A DNA stretch of 64,000 nt from Brumimicrobium oceani (GCF_003143775.1 NZ_QFRJ01000002.1:330501-394500); one strand, 5' to 3'; positions 19,678-29,564 are shown, numbered from the stretch's first letter. Numbers and translations are program-made. Notes: generated by a model from the letters alone, not told the origin.

Positions 19678-20556
19678 TTAGTCAAACAGACATGTTTCAT
19701 CGTCCAGCTCTGTTTCTATAGTGCAATGACTGAACTTTTTGTCCTTTAGCAAAGTTTTCACCTTCTCTTTTACACTTGTAATCTCATCCAGTGAATGAAG
19801 CTTTTCCAATCGAAGATGTGTTGAAAAAACATGATGATCTCCGTCTAATGACCAAACATGAGTATGATGCATATCTTTCACCTTAGCAATAGCCAAAATT
19901 TCCCTTTGTATTTGAGCCAAATCTATTTCCTTTGGAACACCTTGAAGAAAGAAATATAAAGTTTCTTTTAATCTTCCAATGACACCGTACAAAATATAAG
20001 CAGTTATCGCCAAAGATAAAATTGGATCGATATAGGGCGTTGGATAAAAATAAATAACGATTGCCGCAATCAAAACCGCTACCCAACCCAAAACATCTTC
20101 TAACATGTGCCAGTACACTACTTTTTCATTCATACTGCTGGAAGAGCGCATTTTTAATACAACTATACCGTTCACCAGTACCCCCATTAAGGCAAACACA
20201 ATCATCCCAAGTGCATCAGACTCCTCAGGATTAACGAGCCTTTCAATCGCAGCGTAGATCACAAATCCTGAACCCAAAATAAGAATGATACTATTGATTA
20301 ACGCCCCTAACAATGAATACCTGGCATAGCCAAAAGAGAATTTAGAATCGGCTTTTTGTTTTGATTTATTTTCCAAATACCAAGCTGATCCCAAAGATAA
20401 ACTATCGCCCAAATCATGAATAGCATCCGAAATAATGGCTACACTATTGACATAAATCCCTCCTATTATTTCAAAAATAGAAAAGCCAAGATTCATCCAA
20501 AAAGCTAGCTTTAAGTTTTTTGTGGAAGAATGATCGTGACTGTGGTTATGAGACAT
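19678..20556 (-). CDS. Cation diffusion facilitator family transporter, zinc-type
   Basis: A 292-residue inner-membrane metal/proton antiporter with an ATG start. It begins with a His-rich tail (MSHNHSHDHS) and has six predicted membrane segments. The metal site can be read as His47 and Asp51 (SDAIHDLGDSLSLG) plus His150 and Asp154 (YWHMLEDVLGW). This H-D/H-D arrangement is known for zinc-preferring members such as CzcD and ZitB. A cytoplasmic C-terminal domain follows (HHTHVWSLDGDHHVFSTHLR), ending in an acidic tail with one cysteine. It lies 53 bp after the ade stop on the same strand, so the two may be co-transcribed. Likely role: zinc export; exact metal not proven. Confidence 0.92.
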   Translation of the reverse strand: MSHNHSHDHSSTKNLKLAFWMNLGFSIFEIIGGIYVNSVAIISDAIHDLGDSLSLGSAWYLENKSKQKADSKFSFGYARYSLLGALINSIILILGSGFVIYAAIERLVNPEESDALGMIVFALMGVLVNGIVVLKMRSSSSMNEKVVYWHMLEDVLGWVAVLIAAIVIYFYPTPYIDPILSLAITAYILYGVIGRLKETLYFFLQGVPKEIDLAQIQREILAIAKVKDMHHTHVWSLDGDHHVFSTHLRLEKLHSLDEITSVKEKVKTLLKDKKFSHCTIETELDDETCLFD

Positions 20557-20609
20557 ATTTTTCAGTATTGACTTTGGAGTATTGAGTATAAAGCTTTGAG
20601 TATTGCGCG

Positions 20610-22232
20610 TTATTGATAAAGTGATACAAATTGGAATTGACCGCCATCGAAAAGACCTTTATCGCTGAGTTTTAGTTGTGGAATAACCAATAAAGCACAA
20701 AAGGAGAGCGTCATAAATGGTGCGTTTAATTTTGCTCCCAATTCTTTAGAACGTTGGTCCAAACTTTCGTAACGTTCTGCTACTTTTTCACCGCTTTCTG
20801 TGGTCATTATTCCGGCAACTGGCAAACCTAGAACCTCTTCTTCGATTCCATTGGCTAAAGAAATTCCACCCTTTTCTTTAACAATAAGGTTGATGGCTTT
20901 TTGAATATCATCATCATTCGTTCCCACAGCAATAATGTTGTGACTGTCGTGTGCTACACATGAAGCAATTGCCCCTTCTTTCAGTCCGAAATTCTTGATA
21001 AAAGCTACAGCAGGCTTTGCGTCAAAATAACGATTAACAACAACTACTTTAAGAACATCATTTTCGACATCTGCCAGCAATTCTCCATGCTCAGATTTTA
21101 AAATATGTTCTGTTTCTTTGGTCACCAACTGTCCATCTTCAACAACAATTACACGCACTTTATTGCTTGTATTCACAACTTTTAATTGTGAACTGTTGAT
21201 TGGTGAACAGTTAAAATTATTGGGTAGCGCTGCATCTATTCTTGCGAATTTCACCTCATCATTTTCAAAAACAATATTTCCATCAATAACCGTTTGCTTC
21301 ACCTTGAAGTTTTTCAAATCTTCAACAATGCAAAAGTCCGCTTGATCTCCAACACGCAGTTGTCCAACATCCATTCTGTAATGCTCAATCGGGTTGATAC
21401 AGGCGGCTTGTAGTACATTAAATAAATCACAACCTTTCTCGACAGCTCTTGCCACCAATTGATTAATGTGACCCAACACAAAATCATTGGGGTGTTTGTC
21501 ATCAGAACACAACATTATTTCACTCGGGAATTCGTCAATCAAAGTGTAGAGTGCTTCAAAATTTTTAGCTGCACTCCCTTCACGAATAAGAATTTTCATT
21601 CCATATTTCAGTTTATCGAGCGCTTCTTCCTTCGTAAAACATTCATGGTCTGTTTCTATTCCTGCTTCAATATATTTTTTTGCGTCTTCACCTCTCAATC
21701 CTGGTGCGTGACCATCTACTCTTTTATCAAGACTTTTGGCCAATTCAATTTTCGCCATTACTCCTTCATCACGAAAAAGAACGCCAGGATAATTCATCAT
21801 TTCTGCCAAGTAATTAACACGCGGAAACTTGAATAACTCTCGGATGTCTTCTAAATCAATTTCTCCACCTGCTGTTTCAAAAGTTGTAGCAGGAACGCAT
21901 GAAGGAGCGCCAAAAAAGAACTTAAAAGGAGTTTCATTCCCATTATTTATCATGTATTCTACTCCCGCTCTACCCAAAACATTTCCTATTTCGTGCGGAT
22001 CAGAAATTGTAGCTACTGTTCCTTGTTTTACTGCCAATCTAGCAAATTCAGAAGGAATTAACATTGAACTTTCGACATGAACATGCGCATCAATAAATCC
22101 TGGTAAAATATATTGATCGGGCACCTCATCATTGGGAAGGATAGAATGAATTTTTCCGTTTTCTACTTTTAAAATTCCTTTGATGATTTGCTTGTTCTTT
22201 ATGTCGACTATGTTTCCTTTAAATTCTTGCAT
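20610..22232 (-). CDS. ade: Adenine deaminase
   Basis: A 540-residue member of the amidohydrolase superfamily, full length for the adenine deaminase family, that converts adenine to hypoxanthine in purine salvage. Metal-binding and catalytic motifs are visible: GFIDAHVHVESS near residue 45, SDPHEIGNV near 80, DGHAPGL near 180, TDHEC near 205 and CSDDKHP near 255. The C-terminal part has the family's SHDSHNIIAVGTND and GIMTTESGE stretches. The ATG at 22232 places the beta-sandwich strand that normally precedes the barrel. A 53-bp gap separates it from the downstream transporter gene. Confidence 0.93.
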   Translation of the reverse strand: MQEFKGNIVDIKNKQIIKGILKVENGKIHSILPNDEVPDQYILPGFIDAHVHVESSMLIPSEFARLAVKQGTVATISDPHEIGNVLGRAGVEYMINNGNETPFKFFFGAPSCVPATTFETAGGEIDLEDIRELFKFPRVNYLAEMMNYPGVLFRDEGVMAKIELAKSLDKRVDGHAPGLRGEDAKKYIEAGIETDHECFTKEEALDKLKYGMKILIREGSAAKNFEALYTLIDEFPSEIMLCSDDKHPNDFVLGHINQLVARAVEKGCDLFNVLQAACINPIEHYRMDVGQLRVGDQADFCIVEDLKNFKVKQTVIDGNIVFENDEVKFARIDAALPNNFNCSPINSSQLKVVNTSNKVRVIVVEDGQLVTKETEHILKSEHGELLADVENDVLKVVVVNRYFDAKPAVAFIKNFGLKEGAIASCVAHDSHNIIAVGTNDDDIQKAINLIVKEKGGISLANGIEEEVLGLPVAGIMTTESGEKVAERYESLDQRSKELGAKLNAPFMTLSFCALLVIPQLKLSDKGLFDGGQFQFVSLYQ

Positions 22233-22457
22233 GTAAATGATGTTTTAGGTAAAATTAAAAATTCAAAAGTCTTTAAGCTACTAAATTGACGGATTAAATA
22301 AGCTCAATTGAAATTCAGTGGAAAAGCCATGATCTGAAATTTGAATTTCTTAAGCTATTTGCAATTATTGTATTTTAGCTGTATTTTTATGACAAACAAT
22401 TAGTTAAACTAACAACTATAATTGAGTTTTAGCACTACACTCCATAAGCCAAACAGT

Positions 22458-22796
22458 ATGAAAACAGTACAATTCGTTCTTGGAACCTTAGTTATTTCAA
22501 CTTTATTTGCTTTTGCTTCTTTAAAAGATCATCCTGATCAATTCATTGGAGTTTATGGCAGTAAAGGAAGTTACGCGATAATTATTAATCCGGATATGAC
22601 ATTCACCTATATTGACAATACGCAAACGAAAAACATTAACGTTTCAGGAAAATGGGAATTCAAAGGCAAAGAAATCACCTTAAAAAGCGACACAAAATCT
22701 AAAATGATTTCAAAATGGACATTAACGAATAAAGATTCATGTTTGAAATCCAAAAAAGGATTTACTTTTTATACCTTGTGTAGGAATTGTGAATAG
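22458..22796 (+). CDS. Small secreted protein of unknown function
   Basis: I start this at the ATG at 22458 rather than an upstream TTG because the ATG directly opens a signal peptide (KTVQFVLGTLVISTLFAFAS). The result is 112 residues. The mature part (GVYGSKGSYAIIINPDMTFT, then SGKWEFKGKEITL) has the beta-strand rhythm of small lipocalin-like or copper-resistance-type periplasmic proteins, but no family is certain. It ends with three cysteines (SCLKS, TLCRNCE), two close to the C-terminus. It is divergent from ade and precedes the amine oxidase on the same strand. Confidence 0.65.
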   Translation: MKTVQFVLGTLVISTLFAFASLKDHPDQFIGVYGSKGSYAIIINPDMTFTYIDNTQTKNINVSGKWEFKGKEITLKSDTKSKMISKWTLTNKDSCLKSKKGFTFYTLCRNCE

Positions 22797-22852
22797 TATA
22801 TCCGACGGGTTCTATACAGTGTTCTTCTTGACTAAATAAAGCTTTTAAAGAA

Positions 22853-24220
22853 ATGATTAAAAAAACGGACGTAATCGTAATCGGTGCTGGACTTTCTGGT
22901 TTAACCGCTGCAAGAAAACTTGAAGAATTGGGTTATTCCGTTAAAGTAATTGAAGCCCGAGATCGAGTGGGAGGAAGAAATGAAACGCATCTCTTGGCTG
23001 ATGGTCAAGTTTTAGATTTAGGCGGACAGTGGATTGGTCCTACGCAAACGAAAATGTATGAATTATGTAAAGAATTGAAGTTAGAACTCTTTCCGACCCA
23101 TAATGAAGGAAAAGTTATTCTGTATGACCACGGAAAGAAATCCTTGATGGGATCAAAAAATGGCGCTTTACCCAAATTGAATGTCTTTATTTTATTGGGA
23201 TTAGGTTTAATCATCAAGAAAATAGAAAAGCGGGTTGACCAAATTGATTTAGACGCTCCATGGAAGCACCCGAAAGCTAAGGTTTGGGACAGTGAAACAC
23301 TGGAGTCTTGGGTTAGAAAAAACACCAAACTAAAGAAAGTCAGGGCATATTTCAACATTGTTTCAGAAGTCGTTTTTTCTACAGAAGCAAGTGATATTTC
23401 TTTTCTCCACTTCCTTTTTTATGTGAAATCTGGAAGCGGAATGGACAATCTTTTGAATATTGATGAAGGAGCACAAAAGGAAAGAGTTGTTGGTGGTACG
23501 CAACAAATCAGCATTCGATTATCCGAATTATTAAAAAATGAAGTCATTTTAGAAAGTCCTGTTACCCGAATTGAACAATCGGAAAATGGAGTAAAAGTCT
23601 TTTCGAAAGAACAGTTTTGGCAAGCTAAAAAGGTAATAGTAACACTCCCTCCTACTTTAGCCGGAAGAATAACATACGCGCCTCCATTGCCTGGAATGCG
23701 TGATCAACTCACACAAAGAATTCCAGCGGGTTCTGTGATAAAAATTCAAATTATCTATAAAACTCCATTTTGGCGAAAAAAGGGATTAACAGGTCAAGCA
23801 GTTAGTTTTACTGGTCCCCTAAAAATCGTAATGGACAATTCATTACCCAACGATTCAAGAGGAGTTTTGGTGATGTTTATGGAAGGGAACGACGGCAGAG
23901 AAGCTTCGGAATGGACGCTCGAAAAACGCACGCAAAAAGCAATAGGCTGCTTGGTGAAATACTTCGGAGATGAAGCCAAAGATTATTTGGACTATATAGA
24001 ACGAAACTGGTGCGATGAAGAATTTACGCGCGGCGGATATGGTGGTCATTTTACACCTGGCGTTTGGTCAGGATTTGGAAAATATTTACGAAAACCAATC
24101 CAACACATTCATTGGGCTGGAGCAGAAACCGCCACCGTTTGGAATGGCTACATGGAAGGAGCAGTACGTTCTGGAGAAAGAGTTGCTACTGAAGTTTCGG
24201 AAACTCTAAAAGACTCCTAA
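22853..24220 (+). CDS. Flavin-dependent amine oxidase (monoamine oxidase-like)
   Basis: A 455-residue FAD-dependent oxidoreductase. The N-terminal dinucleotide-binding motif is plain (VIVIGAGLSGLTAARKLE), followed by the ribose-binding Glu (VIEARDRVGGRN) and GGQWIGPTQ. The C-terminal FAD motif is HWAGAETATVWNGYMEGAVR, as in monoamine oxidases. The cysteine that carries covalent FAD in mitochondrial enzymes is not present at the matching place (GGYGGHFTPGVW), so FAD is probably held non-covalently. Substrate unknown: amine or polyamine oxidation is inferred from the family. It starts 56 bp after the small secreted protein gene and ends before a bidirectional terminator. Confidence 0.88.
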   Translation: MIKKTDVIVIGAGLSGLTAARKLEELGYSVKVIEARDRVGGRNETHLLADGQVLDLGGQWIGPTQTKMYELCKELKLELFPTHNEGKVILYDHGKKSLMGSKNGALPKLNVFILLGLGLIIKKIEKRVDQIDLDAPWKHPKAKVWDSETLESWVRKNTKLKKVRAYFNIVSEVVFSTEASDISFLHFLFYVKSGSGMDNLLNIDEGAQKERVVGGTQQISIRLSELLKNEVILESPVTRIEQSENGVKVFSKEQFWQAKKVIVTLPPTLAGRITYAPPLPGMRDQLTQRIPAGSVIKIQIIYKTPFWRKKGLTGQAVSFTGPLKIVMDNSLPNDSRGVLVMFMEGNDGREASEWTLEKRTQKAIGCLVKYFGDEAKDYLDYIERNWCDEEFTRGGYGGHFTPGVWSGFGKYLRKPIQHIHWAGAETATVWNGYMEGAVRSGERVATEVSETLKDS

Positions 24221-24228
24221 TCCAATAA

Positions 24229-24269
24229 AAAAAGGTGGCAAAAAACCTAAAGTTCTTAACCACCTTTTT
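24229..24269. terminator. Bidirectional terminator between amine oxidase and ychF
   Basis: AAAAAGGTGG and CCACCTTTTT form a 10-bp stem around a 21-base loop, with A- and T-runs on both outer sides. It sits between convergent genes (amine oxidase ending 24220, ychF ending 24345) and can serve either strand. Confidence 0.7.
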
Positions 24270-24344
24270 CTAAAACTATAATTATTTAATCGAAGTAAAA
24301 TGTTTTGAGACTCGCCTCGCTACTCAATACTTCTAGCTGATATC

Positions 24345-25442
24345 CTAAACATTGAAACGGAAGTGCATGATATCACCATCTTTTACAATGTATTCTTTTC
24401 CTTCTACTCCAAATTTCCCTGCTTCTTTACAAGCTGCTTCAGAACCGTATTTCACGAAATCTTCATACTTCATCACTTCCGCACGAATAAATCCTTTTTC
24501 GAAATCTGTGTGAATTACACCTGCCGCTTGAGGAGCTGTTGAACCTTTTAAAACTGTCCAAGCACGAACTTCTTTTACTCCAGCTGTGAAATAAGTATCT
24601 AAGTCCAACAATTTATAAGCTGAACGAATCAAACGCGCTACTCCAGACTCGGTTAAACCCAATTCTTCCATAAACATTTGGCGTTCTTCGAAAGTATCTA
24701 ACTCTGTAATATCTGCTTCGATCTGAGCCCCTATGATCAACACCTCAGCGTCTTCATCCTTAACAGCATCTTTTACCATGTCAACGAATTTATTTCCGTC
24801 TTTCACAGATGATTCGTCAACATTACATAAATACAAAACTGGCTTTACAGTAATCAAATGAAGCTCTTTAACATGCGGCCATTCGTTTTCATCAAAATCC
24901 ATTGAGCGCACTGACTCACCCGATTCCAAGTGTTTTTTAATGCGTTCTGCTAAATCATAAGCTCTTTTCGCTTCTTTATCACCAGATTTTGCAGTTCTTG
25001 CCAGACCATTTAAACGCTTTTCAACCGTTTCAAGATCTTTCAATTGCAATTCATAATCAATAACTTCCTTATCTCTTAGAGGATCTACAGAACCGTCTAC
25101 GTGCACGATATTGTCATCTTCGAAACAACGCAAAACATGAATAATTGCATCTGTTTCACGAATATTTGCCAAGAATTGATTTCCTAAACCTTCACCTTTT
25201 GAAGCTCCTTTTACCAATCCTGCGATGTCCACAATTTCCATAGTCGTTGGTACAACGCGCTCTGGTTTCACAATCTCTTCTAACTTTTCAAGACGTGGGT
25301 CTGGAACAGAAATAGTTCCTACGTTAGGTTCGATTGTACAAAATGGATAGTTTGCCGACTGCGCTTTCGCATTCGATAAACAGTTAAATAAGGTAGATTT
25401 ACCCACATTCGGTAAACCAACAATTCCACATTTTAATGCCAT
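24345..25442 (-). CDS. ychF: Redox-regulated ATPase YchF (OLA1-type GTPase-family protein)
   Basis: A 365-residue protein of the usual family length, starting at the ATG at 25442. P-loop GLPNVGKSTLFN is at residues 7-18 and DIAGLVKGAS carries the G3 Asp. The G4 motif is NVDE instead of NKxD, the mark that gives this family ATP preference. The C-terminal TGS domain is visible (AWTVLKGSTAPQAAGVIHTD ... FVKYGSEAACKEAGKF). Known role: ribosome-associated regulatory ATPase. It has its own promoter, with TATCTTTG 18 bp upstream of the start on the minus strand. Confidence 0.96.
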   Translation of the reverse strand: MALKCGIVGLPNVGKSTLFNCLSNAKAQSANYPFCTIEPNVGTISVPDPRLEKLEEIVKPERVVPTTMEIVDIAGLVKGASKGEGLGNQFLANIRETDAIIHVLRCFEDDNIVHVDGSVDPLRDKEVIDYELQLKDLETVEKRLNGLARTAKSGDKEAKRAYDLAERIKKHLESGESVRSMDFDENEWPHVKELHLITVKPVLYLCNVDESSVKDGNKFVDMVKDAVKDEDAEVLIIGAQIEADITELDTFEERQMFMEELGLTESGVARLIRSAYKLLDLDTYFTAGVKEVRAWTVLKGSTAPQAAGVIHTDFEKGFIRAEVMKYEDFVKYGSEAACKEAGKFGVEGKEYIVKDGDIMHFRFNV

Positions 25443-25459
25443 TTGAAAAAATTTTGATG

Positions 25460-25467
25460 CAAAGATA
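25460..25467 (-). promoter_or_regulatory. ychF promoter, -7 element
   Basis: The plus strand reads CAAAGATA, i.e. TATCTTTG on the minus strand, an exact match to the Bacteroidota -7 consensus TAnnTTTG, 18 bp before the ychF ATG. No clear -33 element was read. Confidence 0.55.
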
Positions 25468-25762
25468 ATGCTTGGAATTGATTAAAGCCCTTAAATCCAT
25501 GCAAAATCAGTATATATGTTAGTACAATAGTTTTGCGCTGTAATAGAACGCGGGCCTTCGACAGGCTAGTCACCGCATAATAGATGCAAGCAACGTGGAT
25601 AATCGCGGATTTTTCAGCATTTGGTAAATTAAGATTTTAGCGGATTACTTGCAATTAATAATACAACTTTATGACTAATCACTACCTTCACAAATATTTG
25701 AACGTTGAGCAAGCCGATTCCCCTAACTTCCTTCATAACTTCTGTATAGTTTCTGATTGAAA
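25468..25762. other. Gene-free start of the accessory island
   Basis: About 300 bp without a credible gene between the ychF promoter and the 79-residue ORF. Part of it (about 25545-25620) is visibly richer in G+C than its surroundings (ACGCGGGCCTTCGACAGGC and GTGGATAATCGCGGA), which may be a foreign remnant marking the left edge of the island. I could not match it to a known element. Confidence 0.35.
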
Positions 25763-26002
25763 TCACCTTATTTTCTTACTCAATTTCTCCATTTTGTCAG
25801 ACAGTTCAAACAAGTCGGCAAGCAACATGTGAACAGCGTCCTCACTCAGAACACCTCGCTTAAGGTCTTGGGGGACTTCCTTACTTTTATCTGCCAAAAC
25901 ATCTTTCATGTATTGAAATTCATAATCCTCCTTCAATGTCCTTAGTTTTATCAATGAATCTGAAAGTTCCGTTAATACATTGTCAGATTTTTCAACAAGC
26001 AC
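25763..26002 (-). pseudogene. Coiled-coil ORF, probable 3' remnant of a gene cut by the repeat array
   Basis: The frame gives 79 residues from a GTG at 26002. It is strongly helical with a coiled-coil look (SDNVLTELSDSLIKLRTL, ELSDKMEKLSKKIR at the end). No ATG precedes it: going upstream the frame stays open (FLDELTVLVEK) until it runs into the first repeat sequence at about 26017, where resemblance to the array begins. The simplest reading is that array DNA replaced the 5' part of an older gene. A short intact gene with a GTG start cannot be excluded. Function unknown. Confidence 0.4.
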
Positions 26003-26017
26003 TGTAAGCTCGTCTAG

Positions 26018-26885
26018 AAAACCTGAAAATCCGGGAAATTTAGAATCTACAAAACCCTAAAACCCTTACTGTGAGCGCCTCTAAAGGTTTTTAACGGTTA
26101 ATAACCGATGACAAATAGTTATTCCAGAGAAAACCCAGAAATTCCAAAACTCAAGAATCCACAAAACCCTCAACTCCTTTCTATTAGTGCCTCTAAAGGT
26201 TTTTAACGGTTAATAAGCGATGACAAATAGTTATTCCAGAGAAAACCCAGAAATTCGGGAAATTCAGAATTCACAAACCCCTCAATCCCTTGATATGAGC
26301 GCCTCTAAAGGTTTATAACGGTTAATAACTGATGGTAAGTAGTTATTCCTGAGAAAACCCAGAAATTCCAAAACTCAAGAATCCACAAAACCCTCAACTC
26401 CTTTCTATTAGTGCCTCTAAAGGTTTTTAACGGTTAATAAGCGATGGTAAATAGTTATTCCCGAGAAAACCCAGAAATTCGAAAATTACAGAATTCACAA
26501 AAACCTCAATCCCTTGCTATGAAAGCCTCTAAAGGTTTTTAACGGTTAATAACCGATGTCAAATAGTTATTCCTGAGAAACCCATAAATCCGAAAATTAC
26601 GGAATTCACAAAAACCTAAACCCCTTACTGTGAGCGCCTCTAAAGGTTTTTAACGGTTAATAACCGATGGCAAATGGTTATTCCCGAGAAAACCCAGAAA
26701 TTCGAAAACTCCAGAATTCACAAAACCCTAAAACCCTTGATACGAGCGCCTCTAAAGGTTTTTAACGGTTAATAACCGATGTCAAATAGTTATTCCTGAG
26801 AAAACCAAAAAATTCGAATATTACAGAATCCACAAAACTCTCAATCTCCTGCTATGAGCGTCTCTAAAGGTTTTTAACGGTTAAT
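26018..26885. repeat. Left part of a direct-repeat array, about 112-bp unit, eight cores
   Basis: The core GCCTCTAAAGG starts at 26077, 26189, 26301, 26412, 26525, 26636 and 26748, with GTCTCTAAAGG at 26860, giving spacings of 111-113 bp. The first 28 bases of each unit (through TTAACGGTTAATAA) are almost invariant. The remaining roughly 84 bases vary by scattered substitutions (two recurring versions, AAATTCCAAAACTCAAGAAT and AAATTCGAAAATTACAGAAT), not by unrelated spacers. The last unit stops after GGTTAAT at 26885, 25 bp from the stop codon of the gene inserted next to it. All units run in the same direction. Confidence 0.9.
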
Positions 26886-26909
26886 CAAAACAATAAATTC
26901 AGATAAAAT

Positions 26910-29564
26910 TCAGATAAAATAGCTGTTAAAATCGCGATAAGCAGATGAAACTAACCAATATTTATATTGATTTGGCTTGATGATCACAAAACTATCTCGC
27001 GTGGGGTAAAGTCTTACAATCTTTTCTTGGTTTAGCATTTTTAAATTATTTAAATCTACACCTATTTCTAGAAAAGACCCAATATCCGCCTGCAACTCAG
27101 GTTCTATTATGTCACTAGTATATTGAAAAAGAACAGCGATAAAACTTTCTTCCCATAACATGACTTTACTCAATTTGTACTGCAAGGAACCATCTCCATA
27201 TAATGAATTTACGTTATGAGTAAAAGCCTCACTGTAATTCAATATGAAAGGTAAATAATCATTTTTATTAATCTCTTGAAGAATTTGATTTTCAGATCTT
27301 AAACGCAACAAATTACTTTGATAATTCAGACTCTCCAACATCATTTTAGTATCATATTTTTGAAAGACTTCTAAATTTTGAATGAATGGTAAATTCAAAA
27401 AATCTAAGACTGAAAACTCCCCCTTTTCTTTCACTAAAATTTCCTCATTTGCTAAACTTATGTAGAAAATATAATAGTCCAGATAATTACGAAATGAAGT
27501 ATATAACTCCTCTAATTCAAACTCAGATTGGTCAGCTTTAGTGATAATTAATAGCCCTTCCAGAAAATGTAATTCATTTCCAGACATCTTTACAAGGGGC
27601 ACATCAGCATTAAAAGAGCTATAGTTTTTAAAATAATCGAATAACTTTAATCCCAACAAACTTTCATTTTCCACTCTAATTTGATTTTCGAAAAGTAAAC
27701 TTCCCAGTGTTGGAAATTTTTGAAATGCTTCAACAAAATCGCGCACTTTCCCACCTCCTAACAAATCACTTTTCCAGATAGTAGGATTAAAAACTTCTGT
27801 TTGTTTGTTAATCAAATGAATGTCATAAGTATCGCATTCAATCGCAATATGTTCTTTGGCTAATTTCGAAGTATTTATGACCAAATTCGTTAGGCTCATA
27901 CAACAATCTGCTTTGTCGTTTCTAATCAGTAGCAAACTTGTCGCTGAATCAGTCATTTCACTTCCAAAATGTCCATTTATGGAAAACTGAACGAAGTTGA
28001 AAATCTTCAGAACCGTTTGTTGAATAAATAGAGCATCATGATAATCTGGATATTTCTGGTCAAATAAAAATTTTGAACCGTTGACAAATAAACAAGAATA
28101 TCCGCTTTGCTTTAAGTAGAAAAATGAATTAGAAATGTAATGTTCCGAAACACAAGTGGCTGGCAGTTCAATCGCTTTATTATTTACTTCCCAAGCATTT
28201 AAAGTTTGATTTTTTAATGATTTAACAGAAACAGGATTACCTATTACAAGATCAAAACTCGCTTTAAACTTTTCGTTCTGGTCGAAAAAACTTCCTAAAA
28301 CAATTGGAAAATCAATTGATGAATGTACACTTTTTATCCCATTTCCCACTTCAGCATCTAGAACAGAAAGGTGAAAAATGAATTTTATAAATTGTAAATC
28401 CTCAACATCTTGGGCTAAACAAATTATAGCGTTAACTACCTTTTGAATTTGCTCTAAACCCAGATTTTTCACATCGAATTTCAGCTTCTCCAATTGGATT
28501 AATCTTCTAAAAATCAATACTAAAATCGAAGTTGAACCAATGGCAGGAATTAGAATTCTATAATTAGAAAGGTCAATATTTCTGAGTCTAGAAAAGGGAA
28601 GTGCCTCTTCTACTTGAACCTGAAGAAGTGTTGAAGGAAGCTCAGAACATAAATATTTACCGCTATCTCCAAATAAAACATGATAAATAATTTCACCTAT
28701 TGCTTCATTCGATAGATATTTAAAATCTAATAGATTCCAAAACTTCACTTCGTTTATCAACTGATCTCTAAAATCTGCAAAAGGCTTAGCAGAAAGAATT
28801 ATTTTATCTTTCTCATCAAAATTTACATATTCATAATTGAATTGATTTACAGCGTATGCTGAATTCTTAAAAAACGATTCATAACTGTTAATGTCGTCAA
28901 GCGAAAAACCTAAGTCTGAAATTTTAGGATTTACCAGTGAAAAAGCTTCTAAATACTTCTCCTCCATCAGTTTTAAAAGCAGAACATTTACAATTAGTTT
29001 CTTTTGAGTCGTTAAATCCTGTTCACCAAAATACCTTTTTAGAAAAGTGTATAATTCATCAACATTTTTCTTTAAAATCTGAACAGAAGATTGACGATAA
29101 TCAAATTCATTACGCATTTCGTCCATTGTCCAAAATGTCCCAGATTTTATCCGAATCGCAAGATTTTGAAAGGGAATATTCAAAAAAACGTCACCTAAAT
29201 CACTTTGAGTTTTTTTACAATTGACAATAAAATATTTTGAGTCATAAATGAAAATTGCTAGCGGAACTGCATTCCTATTCCACAATTGATTTTGAATTTC
29301 ACAAATAGCCAAAGTGTCAGCAGAAGAAGGTTTAGATTTATCCGACCAATCATAAAAATAAATCATTGGTTTTGGTTCTCCAATCGATTGAGAAATAAAG
29401 AAAACAGATTTCGCACCAAATGATCTAGCCTCCTCTAAATAAAAACGTTGGTTCCCCGAATTATCTTGGAGAGCGTTTTCTGTATTGATGATTTCCTCAC
29501 CCAAAAAGCCCAATTCTCGAATTACTTTCTCAAAAGCATTCTCTGCTACAACCGTTAACTCCAT
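26910..29564 (-). CDS. Large protein resembling type IIG/Eco57I-type methylases with degenerate catalytic motifs
   Basis: 884 residues from the ATG at 29564 (a GTG sits one codon before). The layout follows Eco57I-type restriction-modification proteins. An N-terminal part (PMIYFYDW, IQNQLWNRNAVPLAIFIYDS, FIVNC) is followed by a helical stretch. Then comes a region matching the methyltransferase core in order: IPAIGSTSILVLIFRRLI where families have DPACGSGxFLVxAxRRL, FHLSVLDAEVG where they have SLYLALLD, and FDLVIGNPVS where they have FDxVIGNPPY/W. The C-terminal part would be the target-recognition region. The SAM-binding Asp and Cys-Gly and the NPPY/W Pro-aromatic are replaced, so methylation is unlikely, yet the frame is intact. 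The gene sits inside one unit of a repeat array. Family assignment is inference. Confidence 0.6.
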   Translation of the reverse strand: MELTVVAENAFEKVIRELGFLGEEIINTENALQDNSGNQRFYLEEARSFGAKSVFFISQSIGEPKPMIYFYDWSDKSKPSSADTLAICEIQNQLWNRNAVPLAIFIYDSKYFIVNCKKTQSDLGDVFLNIPFQNLAIRIKSGTFWTMDEMRNEFDYRQSSVQILKKNVDELYTFLKRYFGEQDLTTQKKLIVNVLLLKLMEEKYLEAFSLVNPKISDLGFSLDDINSYESFFKNSAYAVNQFNYEYVNFDEKDKIILSAKPFADFRDQLINEVKFWNLLDFKYLSNEAIGEIIYHVLFGDSGKYLCSELPSTLLQVQVEEALPFSRLRNIDLSNYRILIPAIGSTSILVLIFRRLIQLEKLKFDVKNLGLEQIQKVVNAIICLAQDVEDLQFIKFIFHLSVLDAEVGNGIKSVHSSIDFPIVLGSFFDQNEKFKASFDLVIGNPVSVKSLKNQTLNAWEVNNKAIELPATCVSEHYISNSFFYLKQSGYSCLFVNGSKFLFDQKYPDYHDALFIQQTVLKIFNFVQFSINGHFGSEMTDSATSLLLIRNDKADCCMSLTNLVINTSKLAKEHIAIECDTYDIHLINKQTEVFNPTIWKSDLLGGGKVRDFVEAFQKFPTLGSLLFENQIRVENESLLGLKLFDYFKNYSSFNADVPLVKMSGNELHFLEGLLIITKADQSEFELEELYTSFRNYLDYYIFYISLANEEILVKEKGEFSVLDFLNLPFIQNLEVFQKYDTKMMLESLNYQSNLLRLRSENQILQEINKNDYLPFILNYSEAFTHNVNSLYGDGSLQYKLSKVMLWEESFIAVLFQYTSDIIEPELQADIGSFLEIGVDLNNLKMLNQEKIVRLYPTRDSFVIIKPNQYKYWLVSSAYRDFNSYFI

